Shown here: piece by piece, positions 16,572 through 25,112 of the stretch
Layout of the letters: each line of letters opens with the position of its first letter
Numbering within the stretch: position 1 is the first letter of the stretch
Notes under the pieces: model-generated
Databases searched by the model: none
What the model saw: the letters and a program-made list of their open reading frames with translations, nothing else
What the model was told of the DNA's origin: nothing
From: CAZAQK01 sp046344715
GTDB lineage: Bacteria > Pseudomonadota > Alphaproteobacteria > Rickettsiales > SXRF01
Assembly (NCBI GenBank): GCA_046344715.1
Contig: JBKDKX010000017.1
Location: 3,948 to 67,947, forward strand
Direction of reading: 5' to 3'
Length of the DNA stretch: 64,000 nucleotides
Translations under genes and position numbers: made by a program

Positions 16572-17042
16572 ATGACAAACCACATTGACAAAAAACTAGC
16601 AGAGCTTGGCATTGTGTTGCCGCCATCATCGTCACCTGCAGCCAATTATATCCCATTTGTGGTGACGGGGAATTTGGTATTTATCTCTGGTCAGGTACCA
16701 GTGAAAGATGGCAAAATTCAGGATGTGGGATATGTGGGCAAGGATTTTACGGTGGAACAGGCGCAGCTTACTGCAAAACTCTGTGGCCTTAATTTGCTGT
16801 CACACCTGAAAACAGCGTGTGGCGGTGATTTAAGCCGTGTGAAAAAATGCGTAAAACTAGGCATTTTTGTGCGGTCCGCGGAAGGTTTTGTGGATCAGCC
16901 CAAAGTGGCTAATGGGGTTTCTGATTTGATGGTTGCGGTATTTGGTGATGCCGGAAAACATGCGCGCGCTGCAGTGGGGGTGAATGAACTGCCCTTCGGC
17001 GTGGCAGTGGAAGTTGACGGCGTGTTTGAAATAACGGCATGA
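16572..17042 (+). CDS. RidA/YjgF-family protein
   Basis: RidA-family proteins hydrolyse reactive enamine/imine intermediates formed by PLP enzymes; relatives have other roles. The protein has LVFISGQVPVKDG near residue 35 and the C-terminal HARAAVGVNELPFGVAVEVDGVFEI, with the conserved Arg that binds the substrate carboxylate. At 156 residues it is longer than the 130-residue E. coli RidA, matching the longer YjgF-like subgroup annotated in alphaproteobacteria. An AAGGA lies ten bases before the ATG. Its stop overlaps the start of the TraX-like gene (ATGA), so the two are co-translated. Confidence 0.92.
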   Translation: MTNHIDKKLAELGIVLPPSSSPAANYIPFVVTGNLVFISGQVPVKDGKIQDVGYVGKDFTVEQAQLTAKLCGLNLLSHLKTACGGDLSRVKKCVKLGIFVRSAEGFVDQPKVANGVSDLMVAVFGDAGKHARAAVGVNELPFGVAVEVDGVFEITA

Positions 17043-17836
17043 GATTTTTCTCCGGCTTATACGATAAAGCGCAGAAACAAGGCAAGGCATATACCGCGCT
17101 GGATGCGGTGAAATTACTGGCAATCATATGCATGACTATTGACCATATCGGTGCGTATATGCTGCCGGAAAACCAATGGTTGCGCGCGATTGGACGTGTG
17201 GCTCCGGTGGTATTTTTGTTTTTGGTGGGCTATTCGCGCTCTACGGAGATAAGTAGGCAATTATGGATTTATACTGCCATTACCATCGCCATCCAGCCTT
17301 TTATGGCATATCCGTTGTTCCCCATGAACATCATGGTTTCTATCATTATCGCAAGGTTGGCGTTGCGTTACTGTATCCGGCGAAATTGGCTGCCGGAAAA
17401 GGCTCATGAAATTGTAATTTTTTGTGCGGTGTTTTCAATATGCACCATGCCGTTTTTTGAGTATGGTTCAATATCCATACTGTGCGCCGTATTTGGCCGC
17501 ATGGTGCGTGAAGGACACACGCGTCACCGCAGCCTTGTTATGATTTCATGCGTTGGGCTGTTTGTGTTTTGGCAGTATATTGCGGATCTTTATAGTTCTG
17601 TTCAGATGCTATACATTATTGCAAGTGTAGGGTGGATAACTCTATGGCTTAATACATGTTCCAATAAGGTGATTTGGCAGGCATGGGATAACAGCGCATG
17701 GAAAACAGGCATAACATTGCTCAGCCGTAACACACTGACCTATTATTTTTATCACCGTATGATTTTTCAGCTGATAGGTGCGTTGATACTTGGGAAAACG
17801 CTGGGCTTTACGTGGATATGGATGGAGCTGGATTAG
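17039..17836 (+). CDS. TraX-family membrane protein
   Basis: The opening (ALDAVKLLAIICMTIDHIGAYM) is the hallmark of the TraX family, polytopic membrane acyltransferase-like proteins; F-plasmid TraX acetylates the F pilin. About eight hydrophobic segments are distributed over 265 residues, with RVAPVVFLFLVGYSRS in the second and LSRNTLTYYFYHRMIF near the end. The gene overlaps the RidA-like gene by four bases. TraX-like proteins also occur far from conjugation genes, so the nearby vir operon (on the other strand) is suggestive only. Confidence 0.85.
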   Translation: MRFFSGLYDKAQKQGKAYTALDAVKLLAIICMTIDHIGAYMLPENQWLRAIGRVAPVVFLFLVGYSRSTEISRQLWIYTAITIAIQPFMAYPLFPMNIMVSIIIARLALRYCIRRNWLPEKAHEIVIFCAVFSICTMPFFEYGSISILCAVFGRMVREGHTRHRSLVMISCVGLFVFWQYIADLYSSVQMLYIIASVGWITLWLNTCSNKVIWQAWDNSAWKTGITLLSRNTLTYYFYHRMIFQLIGALILGKTLGFTWIWMELD

Positions 17837-17842
17837 CTTATT

Positions 17843-17900
17843 GTCATTGCGAGCGTAAGCGAAGCAATCCATTTAAAATCTTGCTGGATTGCTTCAACGG
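17843..17900. repeat. Palindromic repeat, family C copy 1
   Basis: GTCATTGCGAGCGTAAGCG then AAGCAATCCA faces TGGATTGCTTC, between the TraX-like gene and the convergent scoB. Related copies are at 43109 (inside ubiG) and 44633. Confidence 0.75.
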
Positions 17901-17908
17901 AAGAGCCA

Positions 17909-18550
17909 TTACTGATCCAGCGCGACGCTGAATTCGGCCTCGGTTTTTTCGTCAATTTCTTCCAGTGTAACACCGGGGGCCAGCTCAATAAGCGTCATGC
18001 CACTTTTCCCGATGGAAAACACGCCGAGTTCAGAAATCACCATATGCACCACTTTTTTGCCGGTGAGTGGCAAGGTGCATTCTTTTACCAGCTTGGCGGA
18101 GCCATCTTTCGCATTATGCTCCATCAGCACTACCACGCGCTTGACACCCGCAACCAAATCCATCGCGCCGCCCATGCCTTTGACCATTTTGCCTGGCACC
18201 ATCCAGTTGGCGAGATCCCCTTCATGCGAAACCTGTAACGCGCCGAGGATCGCCACATCGATATGCCCACCGCGAATCATGCCAAACGAGGTGGCAGAAT
18301 CGAAATAGGAGCTGTGCGGCAGTTCGGTGATAGTTTGCTTGCCTGCGTTAATCAGGTCTGGGTCGATAGTTGCTTCGGTAGGGAAGGGACCCATGCCGAG
18401 CATGCCATTTTCACTTTGCAGTGTCACTTTCATTTCTTTGGGAATGTAGTTGGCAACCAGTGTTGGCATGCCGATGCCAAGGTTGACATAATAACCATCC
18501 TGCAATTCTTTGGCGGCACGCAGTGCCATTTCTTCTTTATTCCATGGCAT
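17909..18550 (-). CDS. scoB: 3-oxoacid CoA-transferase subunit B
   Basis: This is the beta subunit of succinyl-CoA:3-ketoacid CoA-transferase, which activates acetoacetate with CoA from succinyl-CoA. It has NLGIGMPTLVANYIP and the SENGMLGMGP motif, whose Glu forms the covalent CoA thioester. The later GGHIDVAILGALQVS and KVVHMVISELGVF blocks are also typical. It has 213 residues. It follows scoA with two bases between them, so they form an operon. Its 3' end faces the TraX-like gene across repeat C. Confidence 0.96.
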   Translation of the reverse strand: MPWNKEEMALRAAKELQDGYYVNLGIGMPTLVANYIPKEMKVTLQSENGMLGMGPFPTEATIDPDLINAGKQTITELPHSSYFDSATSFGMIRGGHIDVAILGALQVSHEGDLANWMVPGKMVKGMGGAMDLVAGVKRVVVLMEHNAKDGSAKLVKECTLPLTGKKVVHMVISELGVFSIGKSGMTLIELAPGVTLEEIDEKTEAEFSVALDQ

Positions 18551-18552
18551 CG

Positions 18553-19269
18553 TTATTTCTTCCTGCCTGTTGGATTTTCTTGCGTAGTAGCAAATTCAAC
18601 CCGTTTTTCAAAATGCGTGCCTTTGAAAATACGCTGAACGAAAATGCCAGGGGTATGGATGTCGTTAGCACTCAATTCACCAGGTTTTACCAATTCTTCT
18701 ACTTCCACCACTGTTACTTTTCCAGCCATTGCCATCATGGGATTGAAGTTGCGGGCGGTTTTACGGTAAATCAGATTACCTTCCGTATCGCCCTTCCATG
18801 CCTTGATAATAGCCAAATCAGCTTTCAGCGCGCGTTCCATTACGTAGGTTTCGCCGTCAAACACTCTGGTTTCCTTGCCATCAGCGACAATCGTACCCAC
18901 ACCAGTCTTGGTGTAAAATGCCGGAATGCCGCAGCCACCGGCGCGGATACGCTCAGCCAGCGTGCCTTGCGGGTTAAATTCAAGCTCCAGTTCGCCGGAA
19001 AGATATTGCTGTTCGAAGGTTTTATTCTCACCTACGTAAGACGAGATCATTTTCTTAATCTGGCGTGTTTTCAGCATGATACCGAGGCCAAAATCATCTA
19101 CGCCGCAATTATTGGCAATAATGGTAAGGTTTTTAACGCCGGAATCGCGTATGGCGGTAATGCAATGCTCCGGAATACCACACAGGCCGAATCCTCCGGC
19201 CATAATGGTCATGCCGTCAAATAACAGTCCTTTAAGGGCGGAGGGGGCATCAGTGAAGGTCTTGCTCAT
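18553..19269 (-). CDS. scoA: 3-oxoacid CoA-transferase subunit A
   Basis: This is the alpha subunit of the same CoA-transferase. The glycine-rich CoA-binding stretch GMTIMAGGFGLCGIPEH near residue 20, NCGVDDFGLG and GGCGIPAFYTKTGVGT are all family marks. Its 238 residues are normal for the split bacterial enzyme. It is transcribed first in the scoAB pair. A 225-base AT-rich gap separates it from the divergent DUF2336 gene. Confidence 0.96.
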   Translation of the reverse strand: MSKTFTDAPSALKGLLFDGMTIMAGGFGLCGIPEHCITAIRDSGVKNLTIIANNCGVDDFGLGIMLKTRQIKKMISSYVGENKTFEQQYLSGELELEFNPQGTLAERIRAGGCGIPAFYTKTGVGTIVADGKETRVFDGETYVMERALKADLAIIKAWKGDTEGNLIYRKTARNFNPMMAMAGKVTVVEVEELVKPGELSANDIHTPGIFVQRIFKGTHFEKRVEFATTQENPTGRKK

Positions 19270-19494
19270 GGGGCGGTACTATAATGTTCTGCTTATAAAG
19301 CGCAATATCAAAAGCATGGGTAACTGGTTAAAAACAATAATAAATTTTATTTAACTTTAACTGTTTTTTTACATGTATTTAGTAATATTAATAAATAGTG
19401 TAAAAGGAAAGTTGCCCTTTCATATTGCATTAGCGTGTTGAAGTAGTTATATTTTTGCGAATAAAAAAGTATTTCAACGCACAGGGCACTTCCC

Positions 19495-20646
19495 ATGATG
19501 AATGTAACGGGAATGGACGTTAAAAAACTAACAACTGAACCTTCAGGGCGTGTCCGCAGCATGATTGCAGCGAAGATTGCGGCTGATTATCGCTCCGGTA
19601 ATTTCAGCCGTGCAGAATCTGACATTGTTGCCGATATTTTCCGTATTCTGGTAAAAGATGTCGAGAAGAAGGTACGTCGCACACTTTCCGAGCAGCTGTG
19701 CATGTGCCCTAATGTTCCGCATGATATCATCATGAAATTAGCGCAGGATGAAACAGAAGTTGCTGTTCCCGTGCTGGAAAATTCCATTGTGCTCACCGAA
19801 GATGATTTGATGGCGATTGTCCGCAGCACGGGCGAGGTTATCAAACTGTGCGCGGTTGCCCGTCGTGATACAGTATCAGAGGGGCTTTCTGGATGTTTAA
19901 TGGAAACCCGCAATGAAAAAGTACTTTCTACTCTTTTTGAAAATAAAGGTGCCAACGTATCGGAAAAAGACATGCTGTCGGCATGGAGCCAGATTTCTTC
20001 CAGCAAAACACTGCTTGAAACATTAGTGCATCGTGGTGGCCTACCGCTTACAGTAGCTGAAAAAATATACTTTGTGGTTGGTGATGACTTGAAAAGCAAG
20101 ATGGCCCGTTCTTACAAAATTGGCCTGCCGATTGCTGACAAGGCGGCGAACGACGCGCGTGAATGGGAAATGCTTGGGATATTGCCGTCTGAGGGTGCTA
20201 TCAGCCCTGATAATGATGAGGATGTTGAAGACCTGATAGACCAGTTATATATGGGCAATCGCCTGACGCATTCTCTGCTTATCCGTTCGTTGTGTGTAGG
20301 TGCGCTTAGTATTTTTGAGGCGGGTGTGGCAAGGCTTGCTGGCGTACCACGTGTGAATGCACGTATTCTACTCATGGATTCAGGCATACTTGGATTTAAG
20401 GCGATATATAAGGTGGCTAACATGCCGGAGGGTTTTTACGAAGCAATCCACGTGTTGCTTAGGATAAGCCTTGAAGAAACAGAATTTGGCCGCACCAAAC
20501 ATGCCGACTTCCGCAAGCGTATCATTGACCGTATTTATATGGAAGGCTATCACCGTTCAGTCGATAATATGGAATATCTGCTGTCTATTATCGGTGGTAA
20601 AATAGGTAGTGGGGGCAGGATTAATGAAACCGCAGCAGTCCATTGA
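19495..20646 (+). CDS. DUF2336 domain protein, first of a tandem pair
   Basis: DUF2336 is a helical, HEAT-like family largely confined to alphaproteobacteria, with no settled biochemical role. Residues 20-150 show the repeated helical pattern (AESDIVADIFRILVKDVEKKVRRTLSEQL, then VPHDIIMKLAQDETEVAVPVLENS), and the rest is helical too. There is no signal or membrane span. The start is uncertain: ATGs at 19495, 19498 and 19513 are all in frame, without a strong Shine-Dalgarno. The next gene is a paralog that overlaps its 3' end. Confidence 0.85.
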   Translation: MMNVTGMDVKKLTTEPSGRVRSMIAAKIAADYRSGNFSRAESDIVADIFRILVKDVEKKVRRTLSEQLCMCPNVPHDIIMKLAQDETEVAVPVLENSIVLTEDDLMAIVRSTGEVIKLCAVARRDTVSEGLSGCLMETRNEKVLSTLFENKGANVSEKDMLSAWSQISSSKTLLETLVHRGGLPLTVAEKIYFVVGDDLKSKMARSYKIGLPIADKAANDAREWEMLGILPSEGAISPDNDEDVEDLIDQLYMGNRLTHSLLIRSLCVGALSIFEAGVARLAGVPRVNARILLMDSGILGFKAIYKVANMPEGFYEAIHVLLRISLEETEFGRTKHADFRKRIIDRIYMEGYHRSVDNMEYLLSIIGGKIGSGGRINETAAVH

Positions 20647-21763
20647 TATGAATTCTGGCGTACTTACACTGAGTGAAGATGATGTAAACCGCTTATTGCG
20701 AGACACGACATCGGATACACGCATCGATATGACGGATCGTATCGCCGGAGCCTATTCCCAGACGGCATTAAGCCAGCATGAAAATATGATTGCGGAGCAG
20801 ATTTTTCGTTTGCTCCTGCGTGATACAGAGGTGCGTGTTCGCATCGCTCTTGCCGAGCATGTGAAATCGAGTACCGTTATCCCTCATGATATTATAAAAA
20901 AAATGGCGAAGGATGTGGAGGAAGTGGCGTTGCCGTTGCTCCAGCACTCGCAAGTGCTTACTGATGATGATTTGGTTGAGCTTATCAATGCATCGAATGA
21001 ATCATCGCGCCATGTGGCGATTTGTAAACGGTCAAAGGTATCCGTTGTAGTGTCTGATACCCTGCTAGGAAAAGGCGGAGATGAGGTTGTATTGGCCCTT
21101 GCGGATAATGAAGGGGCGGAAATATCAGAGGCCGGTGTTGGCAAAATTATAGAATCCCACCGCGATAATAATGCACTTATGCAACGGCTTGTAAACCGCC
21201 AAAACCTGCCGGTTGCTGCGGTGAATAAGTTGATTAATGCGGTGTCTTCCACGCTCGCTGATACACTTAAGAAGAAATATAATATCTCGGCTGATCATAT
21301 CGATCAGGAAGTAGAAAAAGCGCGTGAGAAAGAAACGCTGCAGGTTATCCGCCATGCACGCACACCGGATGATGTGATGAAGATCATCACGCAGCTGCGT
21401 TCCTTCAACCGTCTGTCGCCTTCTATTATCTTGAGTGCGCTGTGTCAGGGCAATTTTGAATTTTTTGAAACCAGCCTTGCTGTACTTGCCAAATTACCGG
21501 TTGAAAATGCTCGCGCACTGATTAATGATCGCGGCGAACTCGGTTTCCGTGCGATTTATAACAAATCTGGGCTGCCAGATGCCATGTTTCCAGCGGTGAA
21601 TATGCTGCTTAAGGTGGTGCACCAGCTCAATGAAGAAGGTGAGCAGGTAGGAAGTTCACACTATGCTAACCGGATTGTGGAGCGTATCCTGCAACAGGCA
21701 GAGGATTCCCAGATGGGCAACCTGTCTTATATCATCGCGCTGGTGCGTCGTGTTGCTCAATAA
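20624..21763 (+). CDS. DUF2336 domain protein, second of a tandem pair
   Basis: This is a clear paralog of the upstream gene: IAEQIFRLLLRDTEVRVRIALAEHVKSSTVIPHDIIKKMAKDVEEVALPLLQHS aligns without gaps to the same part of its neighbour. ATG at 20624 overlaps the first gene by 23 bases; a GTG at 20609 and an ATG at 20648 are alternatives. The protein is soluble, mostly helical and about 379 residues. The overlap implies co-expression, perhaps as a heteromer. Role unknown. Confidence 0.85.
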   Translation: MKPQQSIDMNSGVLTLSEDDVNRLLRDTTSDTRIDMTDRIAGAYSQTALSQHENMIAEQIFRLLLRDTEVRVRIALAEHVKSSTVIPHDIIKKMAKDVEEVALPLLQHSQVLTDDDLVELINASNESSRHVAICKRSKVSVVVSDTLLGKGGDEVVLALADNEGAEISEAGVGKIIESHRDNNALMQRLVNRQNLPVAAVNKLINAVSSTLADTLKKKYNISADHIDQEVEKAREKETLQVIRHARTPDDVMKIITQLRSFNRLSPSIILSALCQGNFEFFETSLAVLAKLPVENARALINDRGELGFRAIYNKSGLPDAMFPAVNMLLKVVHQLNEEGEQVGSSHYANRIVERILQQAEDSQMGNLSYIIALVRRVAQ

Positions 21764-21832
21764 TTAACACTTTCAGCACTTTACAGTGTTCATAAACTAT
21801 GCCAATCATCGTTAGGTAATTAACACTTTCAG
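21761..21832 (+). repeat. Direct repeat upstream of nadK
   Basis: The 16-mer TAATTAACACTTTCAG occurs at 21761-21776 and again at 21817-21832, 56 bases apart. The first copy overlaps the stop of the DUF2336 gene and the second ends ten bases before the nadK ATG. It could be a pair of regulator sites or a small duplication. Confidence 0.6.
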
Positions 21833-21842
21833 GGCAGTATTT

Positions 21843-22622
21843 ATGGCAGTAACTAAAATCGCTGTGGTGGCCGATGACTCACCAAAAGCGCAGTCAGCCC
21901 TGAAATATGTTGAGCAGCATTATGATGTGGTAGAGCTTACCAAGCGGCGCATGAATGCGCAGGTGATTGTGGTGCTGGGCGGTGATGGTTTCATGCTTCA
22001 GACCCTCCATAAATACATGAAAATGCGCCTGCCGTTTTATGGTGTGAATTGTGGCACGGTGGGCTTCCTCATGAACCAGTATGTGCTGGATAATCTCTGT
22101 GAGCGTATTACCCATGCCCGTAAAGCCGTACTGTATCCGCTACATATGTATGCCAAGCGCAAGTCCGGTAAAATTAGTCAGGCACTTGCTTTCAATGAAG
22201 TATCGTTGTTCCGGCAAGGTAGACAGGCTGCGAAAGTCAGGGTGACGGTCGATCATGTGGTGCGCCTTAAAGAATTAACGGCCGACGGGGTGCTGGTGGC
22301 GACTCCTGCGGGCTCCACAGCCTATAATTTTTCAGCGGGCGGCCCCATTATTCCGCTGGGTTCTAATCTTATGGCGCTTACGCCCTTGGTGCCGTTTCGG
22401 CCGCGCCGCTGGCGTGGCGCTTTACTTTCACATGATGCCAGCATCAGTCTGAGTATTCTCGAGGCGGCTAAGCGTCCTGTGAATGTGGTGGCTGATTTCA
22501 CTGAAATAGAAGATGTCATAGAAGTGGTTATCAGCGAACAGCGTAAATCGGGTGTGACATTACTGTTTGATCCGGAGCATAATCTCCAAGAACGTATCAT
22601 AAAAGAACAGTTTAGTTACTAA
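21843..22622 (+). CDS. nadK: NAD kinase
   Basis: NadK phosphorylates NAD+ to NADP+ using ATP. The catalytic GGDGFMLQTLH motif is near residue 50, followed by YGVNCGTVGFLMN, the NEVSLFRQ motif and DGVLVATPAGSTAYNFSAGGPIIPLGS, where substrate-binding residues lie. Its 259 residues match the short alphaproteobacterial form. It is 79 bases downstream of the DUF2336 pair on the same strand. Confidence 0.96.
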   Translation: MAVTKIAVVADDSPKAQSALKYVEQHYDVVELTKRRMNAQVIVVLGGDGFMLQTLHKYMKMRLPFYGVNCGTVGFLMNQYVLDNLCERITHARKAVLYPLHMYAKRKSGKISQALAFNEVSLFRQGRQAAKVRVTVDHVVRLKELTADGVLVATPAGSTAYNFSAGGPIIPLGSNLMALTPLVPFRPRRWRGALLSHDASISLSILEAAKRPVNVVADFTEIEDVIEVVISEQRKSGVTLLFDPEHNLQERIIKEQFSY

Positions 22623-22799
22623 ATGATGCTGGTGCAAGTGCGGGTGGGGAGTACAGTAATCGCGAATTCACTCTCCATGAGCTAACGCACGCACAAATAT
22701 TATTGCCAAAAGAGCCATTTTACAGTAAAAAACTCGTCCGCGTGGCTGCGGCTGCGCTTTGTTTTCTAATGCTATACTAATATTTCAAGGAGCAATGTC

Positions 22800-23006
22800 A
22801 TGGCCACTGGTACAGTAAAATGGTATAACCCGGCGAAACGTTTTGGTTTTATTACGCCGGATGGCGGTGGAGGTGATGTGTTCGTGCACGTTTCCGCGTT
22901 AGAGGCAGCAGGCCTTTCAATGCTCGACGAAGGTCAGCGCATTTCGTATGAGCTTGCTGAGAATAAAGGCAAGACGTCAGCGGTGAACCTGAAGATTGTA
23001 TCGTAA
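22800..23006 (+). CDS. Cold-shock domain protein
   Basis: This is a single cold-shock domain of 68 residues. TGTVKWYNPAKRFGFITPD holds RNP1, followed by DVFVHVSAL (RNP2). Such proteins bind single-stranded RNA/DNA and act as RNA chaperones. AAGGAG lies eight bases before the ATG. A TATACT -10-like box lies at 22773-22778 but lacks a convincing -35. The 177-base gap from nadK holds no other feature I can support. A terminator follows the gene. Confidence 0.95.
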   Translation: MATGTVKWYNPAKRFGFITPDGGGGDVFVHVSALEAAGLSMLDEGQRISYELAENKGKTSAVNLKIVS

Positions 23007-23054
23007 TCTGAAATTTAGCCGTTTTTTGGCTATTTTTGTATAATTATACACATT

Positions 23055-23086
23055 ATCCCCGCTTTTTGGCGGGGATATGTTTTTTA
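23055..23086 (+). terminator. Rho-independent terminator after the cold-shock gene
   Basis: An 8-bp perfect stem ATCCCCGC/GCGGGGAT with a six-base T-rich loop is followed by ATG and a run of six to seven T. It lies 49 bases after the stop codon and isolates the cold-shock gene from typA. Confidence 0.85.
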
Positions 23087-23157
23087 GCGGTTGCAAGCGC
23101 AGTGGGTTTAGGATACATGCCTGCATCCGCTGCACAGAACATATAAGGTTATAGACT

Positions 23158-24981
23158 ATGGAAATGCGTAATATCGCCATCATCGCCCACGTGGATCATG
23201 GCAAAACGACACTGATTGACCAGATGCTGAAGCAAAGTGGCACCTTCCGTGCGAACCAGCAGGTAGATGAGTGTGTCATGGATTCTGGTGATCTTGAGCG
23301 CGAGCGCGGCATTACCATCCTTGCCAAATGTACATCAGTAACCCGCGGAAATATGCGTATTAATATCGTTGATACACCAGGCCACGCCGATTTTGGTGGG
23401 GAGGTGGAACGCGTACTCACCATGGTAGATGGTGTGGTACTGCTTGTGGATTCTGCTGAAGGTCCGCTGCCGCAGACCAAATTTGTGCTGGGTAAAGCAC
23501 TGCGTCTTGGTCTCAGGCCTATCGTACTGGTTAATAAAATTGACCGCGGCGATGCGCGTCCTGATGCCGTGCATAATGAAATTTTTGACCTGTTTGCGGC
23601 ACTCGATGCCAGTGAAGAGCAGCTCGATTTCCCAACGCTTTATGCTTCTGGCCGTGATGGCTGGGCATCCGATAGTCTGACTGGCCCACGTGAGAATCTT
23701 GATCCGCTCTTTGATCTTATCACGCGCCATGTCCCAGCACCGGATGTTGACCCTGAAGCATCCTTTTCTATGCTTGCCTCCATCCTTGAATATGACGCAT
23801 TTTTAGGACGTATCCTGACTGGCCGAGTCTATAGTGGCCGCGCCAAAGTGGGTATGCCGATTAAGGTATTAAATCTCAAAGGCGAAGTGGTGGAGCAGGG
23901 GCGTCTTACCAAGTTACTTGCGTTTGATGGCATCAAGCGTGTGCCGGTGGAAGAAGCAGAGGCAGGTAATATCGTGGCGATTGCCGGTATCGTGAAGGCC
24001 TCCGTTTCTGATACGATTGGCGGGCTGGAGCTCGCAAGCCCTGTGCCTTCAACGCCGATTGACCCGCCAACCATGGCAATTACCATTAGCGTGAATGACT
24101 CGCCGCTGGCAGGTCAGGAAGGCAGCAAAGTCACCAGCCGCATGATCCGTGAACGCCTGCTCAAAGAAGCAGAAGGCAATGTCGCCATACGCGTGACCGA
24201 AGCAGATTCCAAGGATGCCTTTGAAGTGGCTGGGCGCGGAGAGTTGCAGCTTGGGGTGCTGATTGAAACCATGCGCCGCGAAGGATTTGAGGTTTCTGTG
24301 TCACGTCCACGTGTGCTTTTCAAAGAAGATCCGATTACCGGTGAAAAAACTGAACCACTGGAAGAAGTGGTCATTGACGTGGATGAAGAGTATTCCGGCG
24401 TGGTGGTAGATAAAGTTAGCCAGCGCAAGGGTGAAATGGTGGAAATGCGCCCATCCGGTGGCGGCAAAACCCGTATCGTATTTCATGTGCCGTCACGCGG
24501 CCTTATTGGGTATCAGGGCGAGTTCCTGACTGATACGCGTGGCACCGGTGTTATGAACCGTTTGTTCCATTCCTATGCACCATATAAAGGTGATATTGCT
24601 GGTCGCCGCAATGGCGCGCTGATTTCCATGGAAAAGGGAGAAGCGGTCGCCTATGCCATCTGGAATTTGCAGGAACGTGGCATCATGTTCATCAACCCGG
24701 CTGATAAGGTATATGAAGGCATGATTGTGGGCGAACATAGCCGTGATAATGACCTTGAAATTAACGTGCTGAAAAATAAACAGCTCACTAACATCCGCAC
24801 TACAAGCAAGGATGAGGCTATCCGTCTGGTGCCGCCGCTGCGTATGACGCTGGAGCAGATGATTTCCTACATTCAGGATGATGAGTTGGTGGAGGTGACG
24901 CCAAAATCACTTCGCCTGCGCAAGACGGAGCTCGATGCTAACGAGCGCAAAAAAGCGAGCCGTGCAAAAAAAGCCGTTTGA
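23158..24981 (+). CDS. typA: Ribosome-associated GTPase TypA/BipA
   Basis: TypA/BipA is a translational GTPase that binds the ribosome and acts in assembly and stress adaptation. G1 is IAHVDHGKTTL at residues 8-18, G2 lies in RERGITI, G3 is VDTPGHADFGGE and G4 is VNKID. Domain II follows, then the EF-G-like domains III and V and the BipA-specific C-terminus (AYAIWNLQERGIMFINPADKVYEGMIVGEH). Its 607 residues are normal. It is monocistronic, with a terminator ahead and a promoter candidate for the cpa locus behind. Confidence 0.97.
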   Translation: MEMRNIAIIAHVDHGKTTLIDQMLKQSGTFRANQQVDECVMDSGDLERERGITILAKCTSVTRGNMRINIVDTPGHADFGGEVERVLTMVDGVVLLVDSAEGPLPQTKFVLGKALRLGLRPIVLVNKIDRGDARPDAVHNEIFDLFAALDASEEQLDFPTLYASGRDGWASDSLTGPRENLDPLFDLITRHVPAPDVDPEASFSMLASILEYDAFLGRILTGRVYSGRAKVGMPIKVLNLKGEVVEQGRLTKLLAFDGIKRVPVEEAEAGNIVAIAGIVKASVSDTIGGLELASPVPSTPIDPPTMAITISVNDSPLAGQEGSKVTSRMIRERLLKEAEGNVAIRVTEADSKDAFEVAGRGELQLGVLIETMRREGFEVSVSRPRVLFKEDPITGEKTEPLEEVVIDVDEEYSGVVVDKVSQRKGEMVEMRPSGGGKTRIVFHVPSRGLIGYQGEFLTDTRGTGVMNRLFHSYAPYKGDIAGRRNGALISMEKGEAVAYAIWNLQERGIMFINPADKVYEGMIVGEHSRDNDLEINVLKNKQLTNIRTTSKDEAIRLVPPLRMTLEQMISYIQDDELVEVTPKSLRLRKTELDANERKKASRAKKAV

Positions 24982-25038
24982 TACAATTGACATAGTTGCA
25001 TCACTCAGAAAAAAAATTTTGTACAATTAACAATTTGT

Positions 25039-25067
25039 TTGCACGGTTTTTTTGCATACGATATAAG
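25039..25067 (+). promoter_or_regulatory. Candidate sigma70-type promoter of the cpa/tad operon
   Basis: TTGCAC and TATAAG are separated by 17 bases, ending 45 bases before the cpaB ATG. It lies in the AT-rich gap after typA and is the best -35/-10 pair ahead of the pilus genes. Confidence 0.45.
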
Positions 25068-25112
25068 CTCATAAGTACTTTTGCTTAAAAGAAAAAATAA
25101 TAAGTGGGGCTT

